Assembly (NCBI GenBank): GCA_003577275.1
Contig: QEVO01000010.1
Span: forward strand, 1-49,188
Source: Pseudomonadota bacterium
Lineage (GTDB): Bacteria > Pseudomonadota > Alphaproteobacteria > Sphingomonadales > Govanellaceae
Length of the DNA stretch: 49,188 nucleotides
Direction: 5' to 3'
The position numbers were made by a program, and so were the translations under genes. The notes below the pieces were generated by a model. The model was not told where the DNA came from. It saw only the letters and a list, made by a program, of their open reading frames with translations, and did no database searches. Positions 17,373-25,496 of the stretch are shown here, in pieces. Numbering within the stretch: the first letter of the stretch is position 1; each line of letters starts with the position of its first letter.

Positions 17373-18704
17373 ATGCTGCGCAGCCTATATGTCTTTTTTC
17401 TGATCTTCTCCACCCTGCCGGTGATCCTATGGAAGCCGCATGTGGGGGTTCTGGTGTGGTCATGGATTTCCTACATGAACCCGCACCGCCTGACCTATGG
17501 CATCGCCTATCAGTTCAACTTCCTGGATTACGTCGCCGCCGCCGCTCTGGTATCCACCCTGTTGGCGCGCGAGCCCAAAAGCCTGCCCAAACACCCCTTG
17601 GTATGGCTGCTGGCCGCCTATTTCATCTGGATCACCATCACCTCGGCTTTTGCCGACGCGCAGGCCTTGGCTTGGGATAAGTGGTGGAACTTCTCCAAGG
17701 TGATCCTGTTCACGTTTGTTACCATGATGCTGATGCAGACCAAGGAACGCCTTCACGCGCTGTTGTGGGTCATTGTGCTGTCCATCGGCTTTTTCGCCAT
17801 GAAGGGGGGGCTGTTCACCATCATGACCGCCGGCGCCAGCCGGGTGTGGGGGCCGCCGAGCACCTTTTTCGAAGACAACAACGACTTCGCGTTGGCATGC
17901 GTGATGCTGGTGCCGCTGGTGCGTTACATGCAGACGGCGGTGGAAACGAAGTATCTGCGCTGGATCATGCTAGCCAGCGTTTTCATCGGTCTGTTTGCCA
18001 TCTTCGGCACGCAATCGCGCGGCGCGCTGGTGGGCATTTCGTCCATGCTGTTGTTCCTGGTATGGAAATCAAAACGCTTCATCTTTGGCATTGCCGCCAT
18101 CGGATTTGCCGTGGCCATCGGACTGGTCTTTATGCCCGATAGCTGGCGCGAGCGCATGTCGACCATCGAGAAGTATCAGGAGGACGCCTCGGCGCAGGGC
18201 CGGCTCGACATGTGGAAGTTCGCCATTGATGTCGCCGCCGATCATCCCATCGTCGGCGGCGGGTTCGACATGTTCTACAACAACAAGTACCGCGCCATCT
18301 ATCTGCCGGAAGGCACCCAGGGACGCGCCGTGCACTCGCTTTATTTCGAGGTCTTGGGCGAACACGGCTACGTCGGATTGATCCTCTATCTGCTGATCGG
18401 CATCACCACTTTCTTCACCTGCGGCGGCATCATTCAGCGCACCCGCGACCACCCGGACATCAAATGGGCCGGCACCCTGGCCGCCATGATCCAGGTCAGT
18501 CTGGTGGGCTTTGCCTCCGCGGGCGCGTTTTTGACGGTCGCCACGTTCGATCTTTACTTCCACCTCGTCGCGGTCACCGCCATGCTCAAAGTGATGGTTG
18601 ATCGCGCATTGGCGGGGGTTGTCGTTAAGGCCAGCGAGGAAGCGGTTGCCGTACCGCCCGCCACGCCCTACCCTGCCGGAAAGTTTGGCGGGTTTAAGCG
18701 CTGA
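17373..18704 (+). CDS. O-antigen ligase-like protein, exosortase A-associated
   Basis: An integral membrane protein of about 443 aa with 10-12 hydrophobic segments. The N-terminus (FLIFSTLPVILWKPHVGVLV, then SYMNPHRLTYG) is the hallmark of the exosortase-associated O-ligase family. A Wzy_C-type region lies around 165-235 (SRVWGPPSTFFEDNNDFA ... GTQSRGALVG), followed by VHSLYFEVLGEHGYVGL, with the conserved His of the ligase/polymerase family. It probably polymerises repeat units or transfers glycan to protein, possibly to PEP-CTERM substrates. I chose the ATG at 17373 (GGGAG upstream) over a start at 17259. It opens an operon with wecB. Confidence 0.92.
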   Translation: MLRSLYVFFLIFSTLPVILWKPHVGVLVWSWISYMNPHRLTYGIAYQFNFLDYVAAAALVSTLLAREPKSLPKHPLVWLLAAYFIWITITSAFADAQALAWDKWWNFSKVILFTFVTMMLMQTKERLHALLWVIVLSIGFFAMKGGLFTIMTAGASRVWGPPSTFFEDNNDFALACVMLVPLVRYMQTAVETKYLRWIMLASVFIGLFAIFGTQSRGALVGISSMLLFLVWKSKRFIFGIAAIGFAVAIGLVFMPDSWRERMSTIEKYQEDASAQGRLDMWKFAIDVAADHPIVGGGFDMFYNNKYRAIYLPEGTQGRAVHSLYFEVLGEHGYVGLILYLLIGITTFFTCGGIIQRTRDHPDIKWAGTLAAMIQVSLVGFASAGAFLTVATFDLYFHLVAVTAMLKVMVDRALAGVVVKASEEAVAVPPATPYPAGKFGGFKR

Positions 18705-18743
18705 TCATTCGAAAATTCCACGTTCAGGAGCATCATCCCTCAC

Positions 18744-19847
18744 ATGCCGACATCAACCGTTCACTTGATCGCCGCCGCGCGGCCGAATTTCATGAAGGTG
18801 GCGCCGCTGTATCACGCCTTGAAGAAGGAGCCGTGGTGCCAAGTCAAGCTGGTGCATACGGGGCAGCATTACGACCCCAACATGTCGGACGCTTTCTTTC
18901 GCGACCTCGGACTGCCGGATCCGGATTTCCATCTCGGCGTCGGCAGCGGCACCCACGCCGAACAGACCGGCGGGGTGATGATCGCTTATGAAAAGATCTG
19001 CCTGAACAGCAATCGCCCCGATTGGATCATCGTTGTCGGCGATGTCAATTCAACCGCCGCCTGCGCCATGGTGGGGGCGAAGCTTCTCATCCCGGTGGCG
19101 CACCTGGAGGCGGGATTGCGCAGCGGCGACCGCCGCATGCCGGAGGAAATCAACCGCCTGGTCACCGACGCCATCGTTGACGTGTTGTGGACGCCATCGC
19201 CGGACGCCGATGAAAACTTGCGGCGGGAGGGCGTGCCCGAGTTCCGCATCGAGCGGGTGGGCAACATCATGATGGACTCTTATGAATTGATGCGATCGCA
19301 AATCGCCGCCGCCAACGCTCCGGCGGCCCATGGCGTGACCCCCGGCAACTACGGCGTCGTCACCCTGCATCGACCGTCCAATGTCGATGATAAGGCGACC
19401 TTGAGCCTGCTGGCGGATCAGCTAAAGCAAGCGGCGGCGAAGATTCCGCTGGTGTTTGCGGTTCATCCCCGCACCCGCAAGCGCTTGGCCGAATTCGGTC
19501 TGCTGGCCGACTTGGAGCGCGCCCCGGGTCTTAAACTGGTGGAGCCGGTCAGCTATATCCCGTTCATGAGCCTGGTCAGCAGCGCCAAGCTCGCCATCAC
19601 CGACTCCGGCGGCTTGCAGGAAGAAACCACTTATCTCGATATTCCTTGCCTGACGCTGCGCGAAAACACCGAGCGGCCGATTACCGTCAGCGAGGGCACC
19701 AATCGGCTGGTCGAGCCGAAAAACCTTTTGGAGAATATCGAAAAGGTGTTGGCCGGAAAGTGGCCGCATGGCCGCCGTCCCGAGCAGTGGGATGGCAAGG
19801 CCGCCCAGCGTATCGTCGCCAGCCTTAAGCGCCGGACCGGGAACTGA
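18744..19847 (+). CDS. wecB: UDP-N-acetylglucosamine 2-epimerase (non-hydrolysing)
   Basis: Converts UDP-GlcNAc to UDP-ManNAc for polysaccharide synthesis. The 367-aa protein carries the family motifs in order: LVHTGQHYDPNMS (about 33-45), VVGDVNSTAACA (about 95), VAHLEAGLRSGDRRMPEEIN (about 113-132), VTLHRPSNVD, FAVHPRT, ITDSGGLQEE (about 285) and RENTERPITV. The ribosome site CAGGAG precedes the ATG. It lies 39 bases after the O-ligase gene. The 3' end overlaps the convergent glycosyltransferase by 23 bases. No ManNAc dehydrogenase (WecC) gene is in the window. Confidence 0.96.
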   Translation: MPTSTVHLIAAARPNFMKVAPLYHALKKEPWCQVKLVHTGQHYDPNMSDAFFRDLGLPDPDFHLGVGSGTHAEQTGGVMIAYEKICLNSNRPDWIIVVGDVNSTAACAMVGAKLLIPVAHLEAGLRSGDRRMPEEINRLVTDAIVDVLWTPSPDADENLRREGVPEFRIERVGNIMMDSYELMRSQIAAANAPAAHGVTPGNYGVVTLHRPSNVDDKATLSLLADQLKQAAAKIPLVFAVHPRTRKRLAEFGLLADLERAPGLKLVEPVSYIPFMSLVSSAKLAITDSGGLQEETTYLDIPCLTLRENTERPITVSEGTNRLVEPKNLLENIEKVLAGKWPHGRRPEQWDGKAAQRIVASLKRRTGN

Positions 19848-21153
19848 TCAACTTTTCCAGGAAATTCTCCAGCCGCGCGAACTGGCGCGGCCGGGCGAAG
19901 CTTTCCACATCGCCGGCGGGAGGCGGAATCAGGCCGCCCCGCTTTTGCGGCAGCCATGCCCGTAACGCATCGGCGATCGCTTGCGGGTTGTTGGCGACCA
20001 CGCCGAATCCTTGATCGCGGATGATCGCCGCCGCTTCGCCGGTCTCGCTGCCCACCGACAAGATGGGCCGCCGCGCGCCGATGTATTCGAAAAGTTTGCC
20101 GGCAAGCACGCTGTCTTCGCGCGGGTCATCCCAGCGCAGCAACAGCAATAGGTCAGCGCCGCGCTGCCGGCGGATGGCCTCCTTGCGGGGGATCAACCCG
20201 CTCACTTCCACCGATTCCGTCACGCCATGGGTCGCAGCGAGCTGGCGCACCAGCTCCAAGGCTTCCGGCATGTGGAAGATAACTCGCACCCGCCGCGCCT
20301 CGTCGCCCATCAGCGCCAGCGCGGCAAAGAGCGCGGCGGGATCGCGTTTGCCGGGGTAGATGCCGCCGGTATAGATGATGGTCAGACGCTCCCGGTCCAG
20401 CGGTTCGATGACCTCGTCCGGGTAATCCGCCGGGTCATAGCCGTTCATCACGAATTCCACCGGCTGGCGGTGTTCTTTGGCCAACCAGTCGGCCCAGGTG
20501 CGGGTCACCGTGACCAGGCCGGCGGCGCTGTTCAGCGTCCTGTTTTCCAGCCGCGACTCGATCCAGCGCCGAACCCGTCCGCCGTCGTAATAGGGATGGT
20601 CCACCCACAAGTCGCGATATTCACAAACCCAGGGCGCGCCCGACAGCCGCGCCAGCCGGGCCGCCACCAACAGCCCGGTATGGGGCGGCGCGCTGGCGTA
20701 GATGATGTCGGGCCGCCAGCGGGTAAACAGCGCCCGCCCGGCGCGCACCGCAGGGCGGTACCAGCCGATGCGGGAATCGGGGGTCGAGACGATGGCGGCG
20801 TAAAGCGTCGACAACCGCGACCACCAAGGCTGCCGAACCGGGACAGAGGGTGTCCCCTCGGCCGCCGGCGCGGTCGCTGGCGGCGTGGATGCCGGGGGCT
20901 TGCCCAGCCACCCCTTGAGCGCTGACTTTAGCCGGCCCGGCACTTCCAGAACCTCGAAAACCGGCGTGAAAATCACCCGTTCGGCGGGAATTTCCGGCTG
21001 CATGACCGCCGGGAATCCGGCGTTCTTGGGAGCCAATACGCGCACGTCGTGGCCGCGCTCCAGGAGATACTTCGCCAGTTTGTTGACCCGCGTCGCCGAC
21101 ACCGGGGCATAGGGCGGGAAGTAGCCGGCAACCAGGAGAATTTTCATGGCCAT
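19825..21153 (-). CDS. Glycosyltransferase family 4
   Basis: A 442-aa GT-B enzyme expected to transfer a sugar onto the growing lipid-linked EPS unit. The N-terminal domain begins MKILLVAGYFPPY (an ATG at 21147 is an alternative start) and has DIIYASAPPHTGLL. The C-terminal nucleotide-sugar half includes IYTGGIYPGKRD (about 285), HGVTESVEVSGLIPRKEA and LAGKLFEYIGARRPIL with the acidic loop typical of GT4. A Pro/Ala/Thr linker (about 85-105) is unusual for the family. It stands alone on the minus strand between wecB (convergent, overlapping) and the lectin-like gene (divergent). Donor and acceptor cannot be told. Confidence 0.9.
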   Translation of the reverse strand: MAMKILLVAGYFPPYAPVSATRVNKLAKYLLERGHDVRVLAPKNAGFPAVMQPEIPAERVIFTPVFEVLEVPGRLKSALKGWLGKPPASTPPATAPAAEGTPSVPVRQPWWSRLSTLYAAIVSTPDSRIGWYRPAVRAGRALFTRWRPDIIYASAPPHTGLLVAARLARLSGAPWVCEYRDLWVDHPYYDGGRVRRWIESRLENRTLNSAAGLVTVTRTWADWLAKEHRQPVEFVMNGYDPADYPDEVIEPLDRERLTIIYTGGIYPGKRDPAALFAALALMGDEARRVRVIFHMPEALELVRQLAATHGVTESVEVSGLIPRKEAIRRQRGADLLLLLRWDDPREDSVLAGKLFEYIGARRPILSVGSETGEAAAIIRDQGFGVVANNPQAIADALRAWLPQKRGGLIPPPAGDVESFARPRQFARLENFLEKLISSRSGA

Positions 21154-21274
21154 CCGTGGGTTAATGGTGGTTGGTCCTTAAGGCGGCGTTAAGCGAATGC
21201 CCTCATGCTCTATACCGGCATTGCCACGACTTCGCCATATGGTCATGATAATGGCGACAATGGGTAAGGAAATG

Positions 21275-21892
21275 ATGACCATGACTCGCCTCGTCACTGC
21301 GTTCCTCGTTGCCATGAGCGTATTTGGCGCCGGCTCCGCCTGGAGCCGGTCGATCTTTGAAAGGCCGATGTATAACGAGGAAACCAAGAGCTATTTCGAG
21401 CTCGTCAGCATCGCCTATTACAATAACGGCGTCGGCGTGACTTGGGGTAAGGCGCGGCATTTGGCGGAGTTGCGCAGCTTCGGCGGCGTTCAGGGCCGGC
21501 TGGCGGTCATCCCCTCGGCCCAGGTGGATATGTTCATCCGCATCAATTTCCGCCCCGATGAAAATACCTGGTTCGGCCTGTACTACGATTGCTCGCTGAA
21601 AAATCTGGTGTGGGTCACCGGGGAGGCTTTCCCGCGGAACGGCTACGCCAATTGGCGCGAGCCGTGGTTTCGCGGCCACCAAGGCATGTTTTGCAACGTC
21701 GGCGAAAACAAAATGCCGGTCTTCCTCGCCTTCGCCCATCCCGATCACGCCTGGGCGATCCAACTGCCGGCAAAGTGGTGGTACTATTATCTGGTCGAAT
21801 ATCCCACCGGCAAGCGATTGGAAAATGAAAAGGACTTAAGGCCAGTATCCAAGCCGTTCCAGCATTTGTTGCGTCGTTACGATCAGCAATAA
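21275..21892 (+). CDS. Secreted C-type-lectin-like protein
   Basis: About 205 aa. The N-terminus (TRLVTAFLVAMSVFGAGSAW) is a signal peptide. The mature part has a CTL-fold pattern: WGKARHLAELRSFGGVQGRL then AVIPSAQVDMFI, then WFGLYYDCSLKNLVWVTGE, NGYANWREPWF and a final CNVGENK stretch; the two Cys could pair as in lectin domains. Bacterial lectin-like domains of this kind bind glycans or mediate protein contacts, so it may bind the EPS. The ribosome site TAAGGA is followed by several ATGs (21272, 21275, 21281); 21275 or 21281 is most plausible. It is 24 bases ahead of the next glycosyltransferase. Confidence 0.6.
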   Translation: MTMTRLVTAFLVAMSVFGAGSAWSRSIFERPMYNEETKSYFELVSIAYYNNGVGVTWGKARHLAELRSFGGVQGRLAVIPSAQVDMFIRINFRPDENTWFGLYYDCSLKNLVWVTGEAFPRNGYANWREPWFRGHQGMFCNVGENKMPVFLAFAHPDHAWAIQLPAKWWYYYLVEYPTGKRLENEKDLRPVSKPFQHLLRRYDQQ

Positions 21893-21916
21893 ACCCGCGC
21901 CAGACATCACGACGCC

Positions 21917-23122
21917 ATGCGCATCCTGCACCTGTTCGATCATTCGCTGCCGCTGCACAGCGGCTATACCTTCCGCAGCTTCGGCATCATCACCGAACAG
22001 CGCCGGCGCGGCTGGCAGACCGTGCACGTCACCACGCCGCGCCATATCCGCCCCGGCCCGCCGATGGAGGAGGTAGAGGGCCTGCGCTTCTACCGCACGC
22101 CCAAGCCATCCGGCCTTGCCGCCAAGCTGCCGCTGGTCCGCGAGATCTTCGAAATGCGCGCCACCCGCCGCCGTTTGGCCGCAGTCATCGCCGAGACCAG
22201 GCCCGATATCATCCATGCCCATTCGCCGGTCTTGAACGCGCTGCCGGCTTTACGCGCGGCGCGCGCCGCCGGCCTGCCCTGCGTCTATGAAATCCGCGCC
22301 TTCTGGGAGGACGCGGCGGCCGCTCACGGCACCTGCCGGGAGGGTGATCTGCGCTACCGCGTCAGCAAAGCGCTGGAAACTCACGCCGCGCGCCGCGCCG
22401 ATGCCGTAACCGTGATCTGCGAGGGTTTGCGCGGTGACCTCATCAGCCGCGGCATTCCGGAAAGCAAAATCACCGTCATTCCCAACGCCGTGGATATCGC
22501 CAAATTCTCCGGCGGTCTGGCCAAGGACGAAGCGCTCGGCGCCAAGCTCGGCCTTGGCCATGCCGAGGTGCTGGGCTTCATCGGCTCGTTCTATGATTAC
22601 GAAGGGCTTGATGTCTTGATCGACGCCTTGCCCGCGCTTCTGGCGCTGCGGCCGAAAGCGCGGCTGTTGCTGGTCGGCGGCGGGCCGGAGGATGAGCGCT
22701 TGCGTCAGCGCGCCGCAGCCTCGGGCTTGGCGGACAAGATTCTATTCACCGGCCGGGTGCCGCACGCCGAGGTCGATCGCTATTACAGTCTGATCGACGT
22801 TCTCGTCTACCCGCGCAAATCCATGCGCCTGACCGAACTCGTCACCCCGTTGAAACCCCTGGAGGCCATGGCCGAGCGCAAGATGGTGGCGGCCTCCGAC
22901 GTCGGCGGCCACAGGGAACTCATTCAGAACGGCGTTACCGGCACCCTGTTCAAGGCCGATGACGCAGCGGATTTGGCCCGCGCGGTAGGCGATCTCCTCG
23001 CCCGCCGCGGCGACTGGCCGGCCATGCTGGAGGCGGCCCGCGCCTATGTCGAGCGCGAGCGCACCTGGGCGGCCAGCGTCGCCCAGTACGATCGGGTCTA
23101 TCTACCGCTTATGGGTCGCTAA
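21917..23122 (+). CDS. Exosortase A-associated glycosyltransferase family 4
   Basis: A 401-aa GT-B protein. The N-terminal stretch MRILHLFDHSLPLHSGYTFR and YEIRAFWEDAAAAHGT are characteristic of the glycosyltransferase family recurrently found with exosortase A. The C-terminal domain has FIGSFYDYEGLDVLIDALP (about 215-235), LLVGGGPEDERL, and a KPLEAMAERKMVAASDVGGHREL segment with the catalytic glutamate environment of GT4. It should add one sugar of the EPS repeat at the cytoplasmic membrane. Its stop overlaps the convergent glycosyltransferase by 21 bases. Confidence 0.93.
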   Translation: MRILHLFDHSLPLHSGYTFRSFGIITEQRRRGWQTVHVTTPRHIRPGPPMEEVEGLRFYRTPKPSGLAAKLPLVREIFEMRATRRRLAAVIAETRPDIIHAHSPVLNALPALRAARAAGLPCVYEIRAFWEDAAAAHGTCREGDLRYRVSKALETHAARRADAVTVICEGLRGDLISRGIPESKITVIPNAVDIAKFSGGLAKDEALGAKLGLGHAEVLGFIGSFYDYEGLDVLIDALPALLALRPKARLLLVGGGPEDERLRQRAAASGLADKILFTGRVPHAEVDRYYSLIDVLVYPRKSMRLTELVTPLKPLEAMAERKMVAASDVGGHRELIQNGVTGTLFKADDAADLARAVGDLLARRGDWPAMLEAARAYVERERTWAASVAQYDRVYLPLMGR

Positions 23123-24241
23123 AATGGCGCGAAAGAATGCCAGTTGCCCCTCGGTGGTAGCGTCCCAACTGAAGGTTTCGGCGTAAGCTCGGGTCTGCGC
23201 CCTTGACGGCGGCGCAGCCAGCAACGCGTTGACCGCCGCCGCCAGGGCCTCCGGGGTACGCTCGGTCATGATGCGGCCGGCTTCGGACGCGGCGATCACC
23301 TCATCCATACCGGGAATGGGCGAGCCTACCACTGGCGTGCCGCTGGCCAAGGCTTCCAGCACCACGTTCGCCATCCCTTCCCGCTCGGAGGCATGAACCA
23401 GCACATCGGCGGCGCAGTAAAGATCGGGTAACTGCTCATGGGGCAGCGTGCCCATGAAGCGCACCCGGTTCTTTACCCCTACCGCTTCCGCCATGGCGCG
23501 CAATGTTGTCGCATCCGCCCCTTCGCCGACAATGACCAGCGTCGCCTGGGGGATCAACGGCAGCGCCCGGATGGTCAGATCATGGCCCTTGGCCATCAAC
23601 AGCGAGCCGACGCTGAGCAGTACTGGCCTCCGTAGCTGATGCTTGGCCCGCGCCGTTTCGCAATCCATCACATGGAACTGCGCCAAATCAACGCCGTTCC
23701 TCAACACCCGCACCTTGGCCGGCGGCGCGCCCAGGGCCAACAGCCGCTCCTTCAAGGCGGCGCTGACCGAGATCAGGCCAGCGGCGCGCGCCAACGCCCG
23801 GCGAATGAGCGCGCGGGGAAAGCGGTACTCCGGCAGGACGTTGATATCGGTGCCGCGCGCCGTCATCACCACGGGAATTTTCAAGGCGCGACCGATCCAC
23901 GTCGCCGCCACGCCGTCAGGATAGATATAGTGGGCGTCGATGAGGTCGATTCTGCCTTGAAGCAGCAGCTTCGACAGCGTCCGCTTGCCGGCCAGATAAA
24001 GGCCGAACGGCGCCATATACATGCCAAGGCCGGGAATGGTAAAAAACCGCGGGTACAGGATTTCGATGCCGTGACGGAGCTGCCGGTAAGGCACCTCCCT
24101 CGACGGCCAGCGCACCGGCGCCACCACGGTCAGGTCGACTTGACGCGAGGCGACCAGGTGGCGCAGGCGATTTTCCACGAAGACGCCGAAGTTGGGCCGC
24201 GCCGGGTTGGGATAAAGGGTGGTGAAGCTGACGATGCGCAC
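23102..24241 (-). CDS. Glycosyltransferase family 4
   Basis: A 379-aa GT-B enzyme. It starts MRIVSFTTLYPNPARPNFGVF, a pattern common in GT4 enzymes of EPS clusters, with DLIDAHYIYPDGVAA, VVMTARGTDINVLPEY and a C-terminal HASEREGMANVVLEALASG (E-x7-E motif region, about 300-318) and GTPVVGSPIPGMDEVI. It lies 2 bases after the stop of the upstream glycosyltransferase (24244-25356), so the two form a minus-strand operon. Sugar specificity is unknown. Confidence 0.93.
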   Translation of the reverse strand: MRIVSFTTLYPNPARPNFGVFVENRLRHLVASRQVDLTVVAPVRWPSREVPYRQLRHGIEILYPRFFTIPGLGMYMAPFGLYLAGKRTLSKLLLQGRIDLIDAHYIYPDGVAATWIGRALKIPVVMTARGTDINVLPEYRFPRALIRRALARAAGLISVSAALKERLLALGAPPAKVRVLRNGVDLAQFHVMDCETARAKHQLRRPVLLSVGSLLMAKGHDLTIRALPLIPQATLVIVGEGADATTLRAMAEAVGVKNRVRFMGTLPHEQLPDLYCAADVLVHASEREGMANVVLEALASGTPVVGSPIPGMDEVIAASEAGRIMTERTPEALAAAVNALLAAPPSRAQTRAYAETFSWDATTEGQLAFFRAILATHKR

Positions 24242-24243
24242 CG

Positions 24244-25356
24244 CTACCCCCAGGCTTTCCGATAGGCCTCGACCATGCCGTCGAGGGTATAGGCGCGGCG
24301 CACATGGCGGCCATTCTCGACGCCGATCGCCGCGCGTTCCGCGTCATCCTCTAAGAGCCGGCGCATGGCGTCGCCGAATGCCGCCTCATCGCCCTTGGCG
24401 ACGATATAGGGCTTGTTGGCGCTGCTGACGATGTGCCGCACGTCGCCCACATCCAACCCCACCACCGCCTTGCCCGCCGCCATGGCTTGATTGACGGCGT
24501 TGGGCATCTGTTCGGTATCCGAAGAAATGGCGTAAAGATCAAACCACCCCAAAGCTCTTTCCGGCGCATCGCAATGACCGGGCAGCAGCACCTTATCGGC
24601 TACGCCAAGCTCGCGCGCCAATGCTTCCAGCCGCGGCCGTTCCGCCCCTTCGCCCAAGATCAGGAGCCGCGTTGCGCCAAGACCTTTCGTCGCCGCGGCA
24701 AAGGCGCGGATCAGACGCGACAGGTTCTTCTCCGGCCGAAGTGGCGTCAAGGTGCCGACGATCTTCTCCCCCGGCGCTTTGATAAACCCCGGCACCGCGC
24801 CGGGAACCGGCGGCGCGGCGTACTTGTCGTAATCGACGCCATTGGGAATGTAAAGAATTTTGTCCGGCGGCACTCGCCAGTCGCGCGCCGCGATCTCGGC
24901 CAGCGTGCGCGACGGCACGATCAGGCTTTTGACATGCTGGAGCGCCAGCCGGCGGGTCCACACCCGCCGGCGGTGCTGACGCTCCGCCTCGTCCGCCCCA
25001 AAGCCGCTTTCCAGATGGATATGCGGCGCCAAAGGACAATACCGATTGGCCAGCGCCCATTCCACCGCCCCCCATTGGAAGGTGAGGATAAGGTCGGGCT
25101 GCAATGTCCGCAGCAGGCGGCGATAGGCGATCAGCCGGCCGAAAAGTCCGCCGGCCGAGGGCGGCCGTTGGTAGGTGACGGCCGCCCCCGGGGCGATGCG
25201 GCTTTGACAGGTAAAATTGCCGTCCATGGCGATGATGGTATGGCGCACCGGCAAATTAAGGTGGTTGATCAGGTAGGACAGCCGAATCTGCACCCCGCCC
25301 GGCGCAAAGGTGGGCAGAATATGGACGAAATGGCGCTCCGCGGCCGGTAATCCCAT
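24244..25356 (-). CDS. Glycosyltransferase family 4
   Basis: A 370-aa GT-B enzyme. N-terminal motifs are HFVHILPTFAPGGVQIRLSY and LILTFQWGAVEWALANRY. C-terminal motifs are GEKIVGTLTPLRPEKNLSRL (about 185-205), LLILGEGAERPRLEALA, FDLYAISSDTEQMPNAVNQA and AGKAVVGLDVGDVRHIV. The GGVQ and IYAISSDTEQMPNA pattern resembles the sugar transferases associated with PEP-CTERM/EpsH-type clusters. It is the first gene of the minus-strand pair with 23102-24241. Upstream it faces the coiled-coil membrane protein across a 140-bp divergent promoter region. Confidence 0.92.
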   Translation of the reverse strand: MGLPAAERHFVHILPTFAPGGVQIRLSYLINHLNLPVRHTIIAMDGNFTCQSRIAPGAAVTYQRPPSAGGLFGRLIAYRRLLRTLQPDLILTFQWGAVEWALANRYCPLAPHIHLESGFGADEAERQHRRRVWTRRLALQHVKSLIVPSRTLAEIAARDWRVPPDKILYIPNGVDYDKYAAPPVPGAVPGFIKAPGEKIVGTLTPLRPEKNLSRLIRAFAAATKGLGATRLLILGEGAERPRLEALARELGVADKVLLPGHCDAPERALGWFDLYAISSDTEQMPNAVNQAMAAGKAVVGLDVGDVRHIVSSANKPYIVAKGDEAAFGDAMRRLLEDDAERAAIGVENGRHVRRAYTLDGMVEAYRKAWG

Positions 25357-25496
25357 GACGTAGGCTATCCTGTTAACAGATTGCCCTTAATCTATGGGGG
25401 CAAACCATAATTGCTTGTTAATTGCTTGTCACTTGGGCCGTACCATAATGACGTGTAAACTGATTTAGCATTGAGCATATAAAGAGGGGTAGAATC

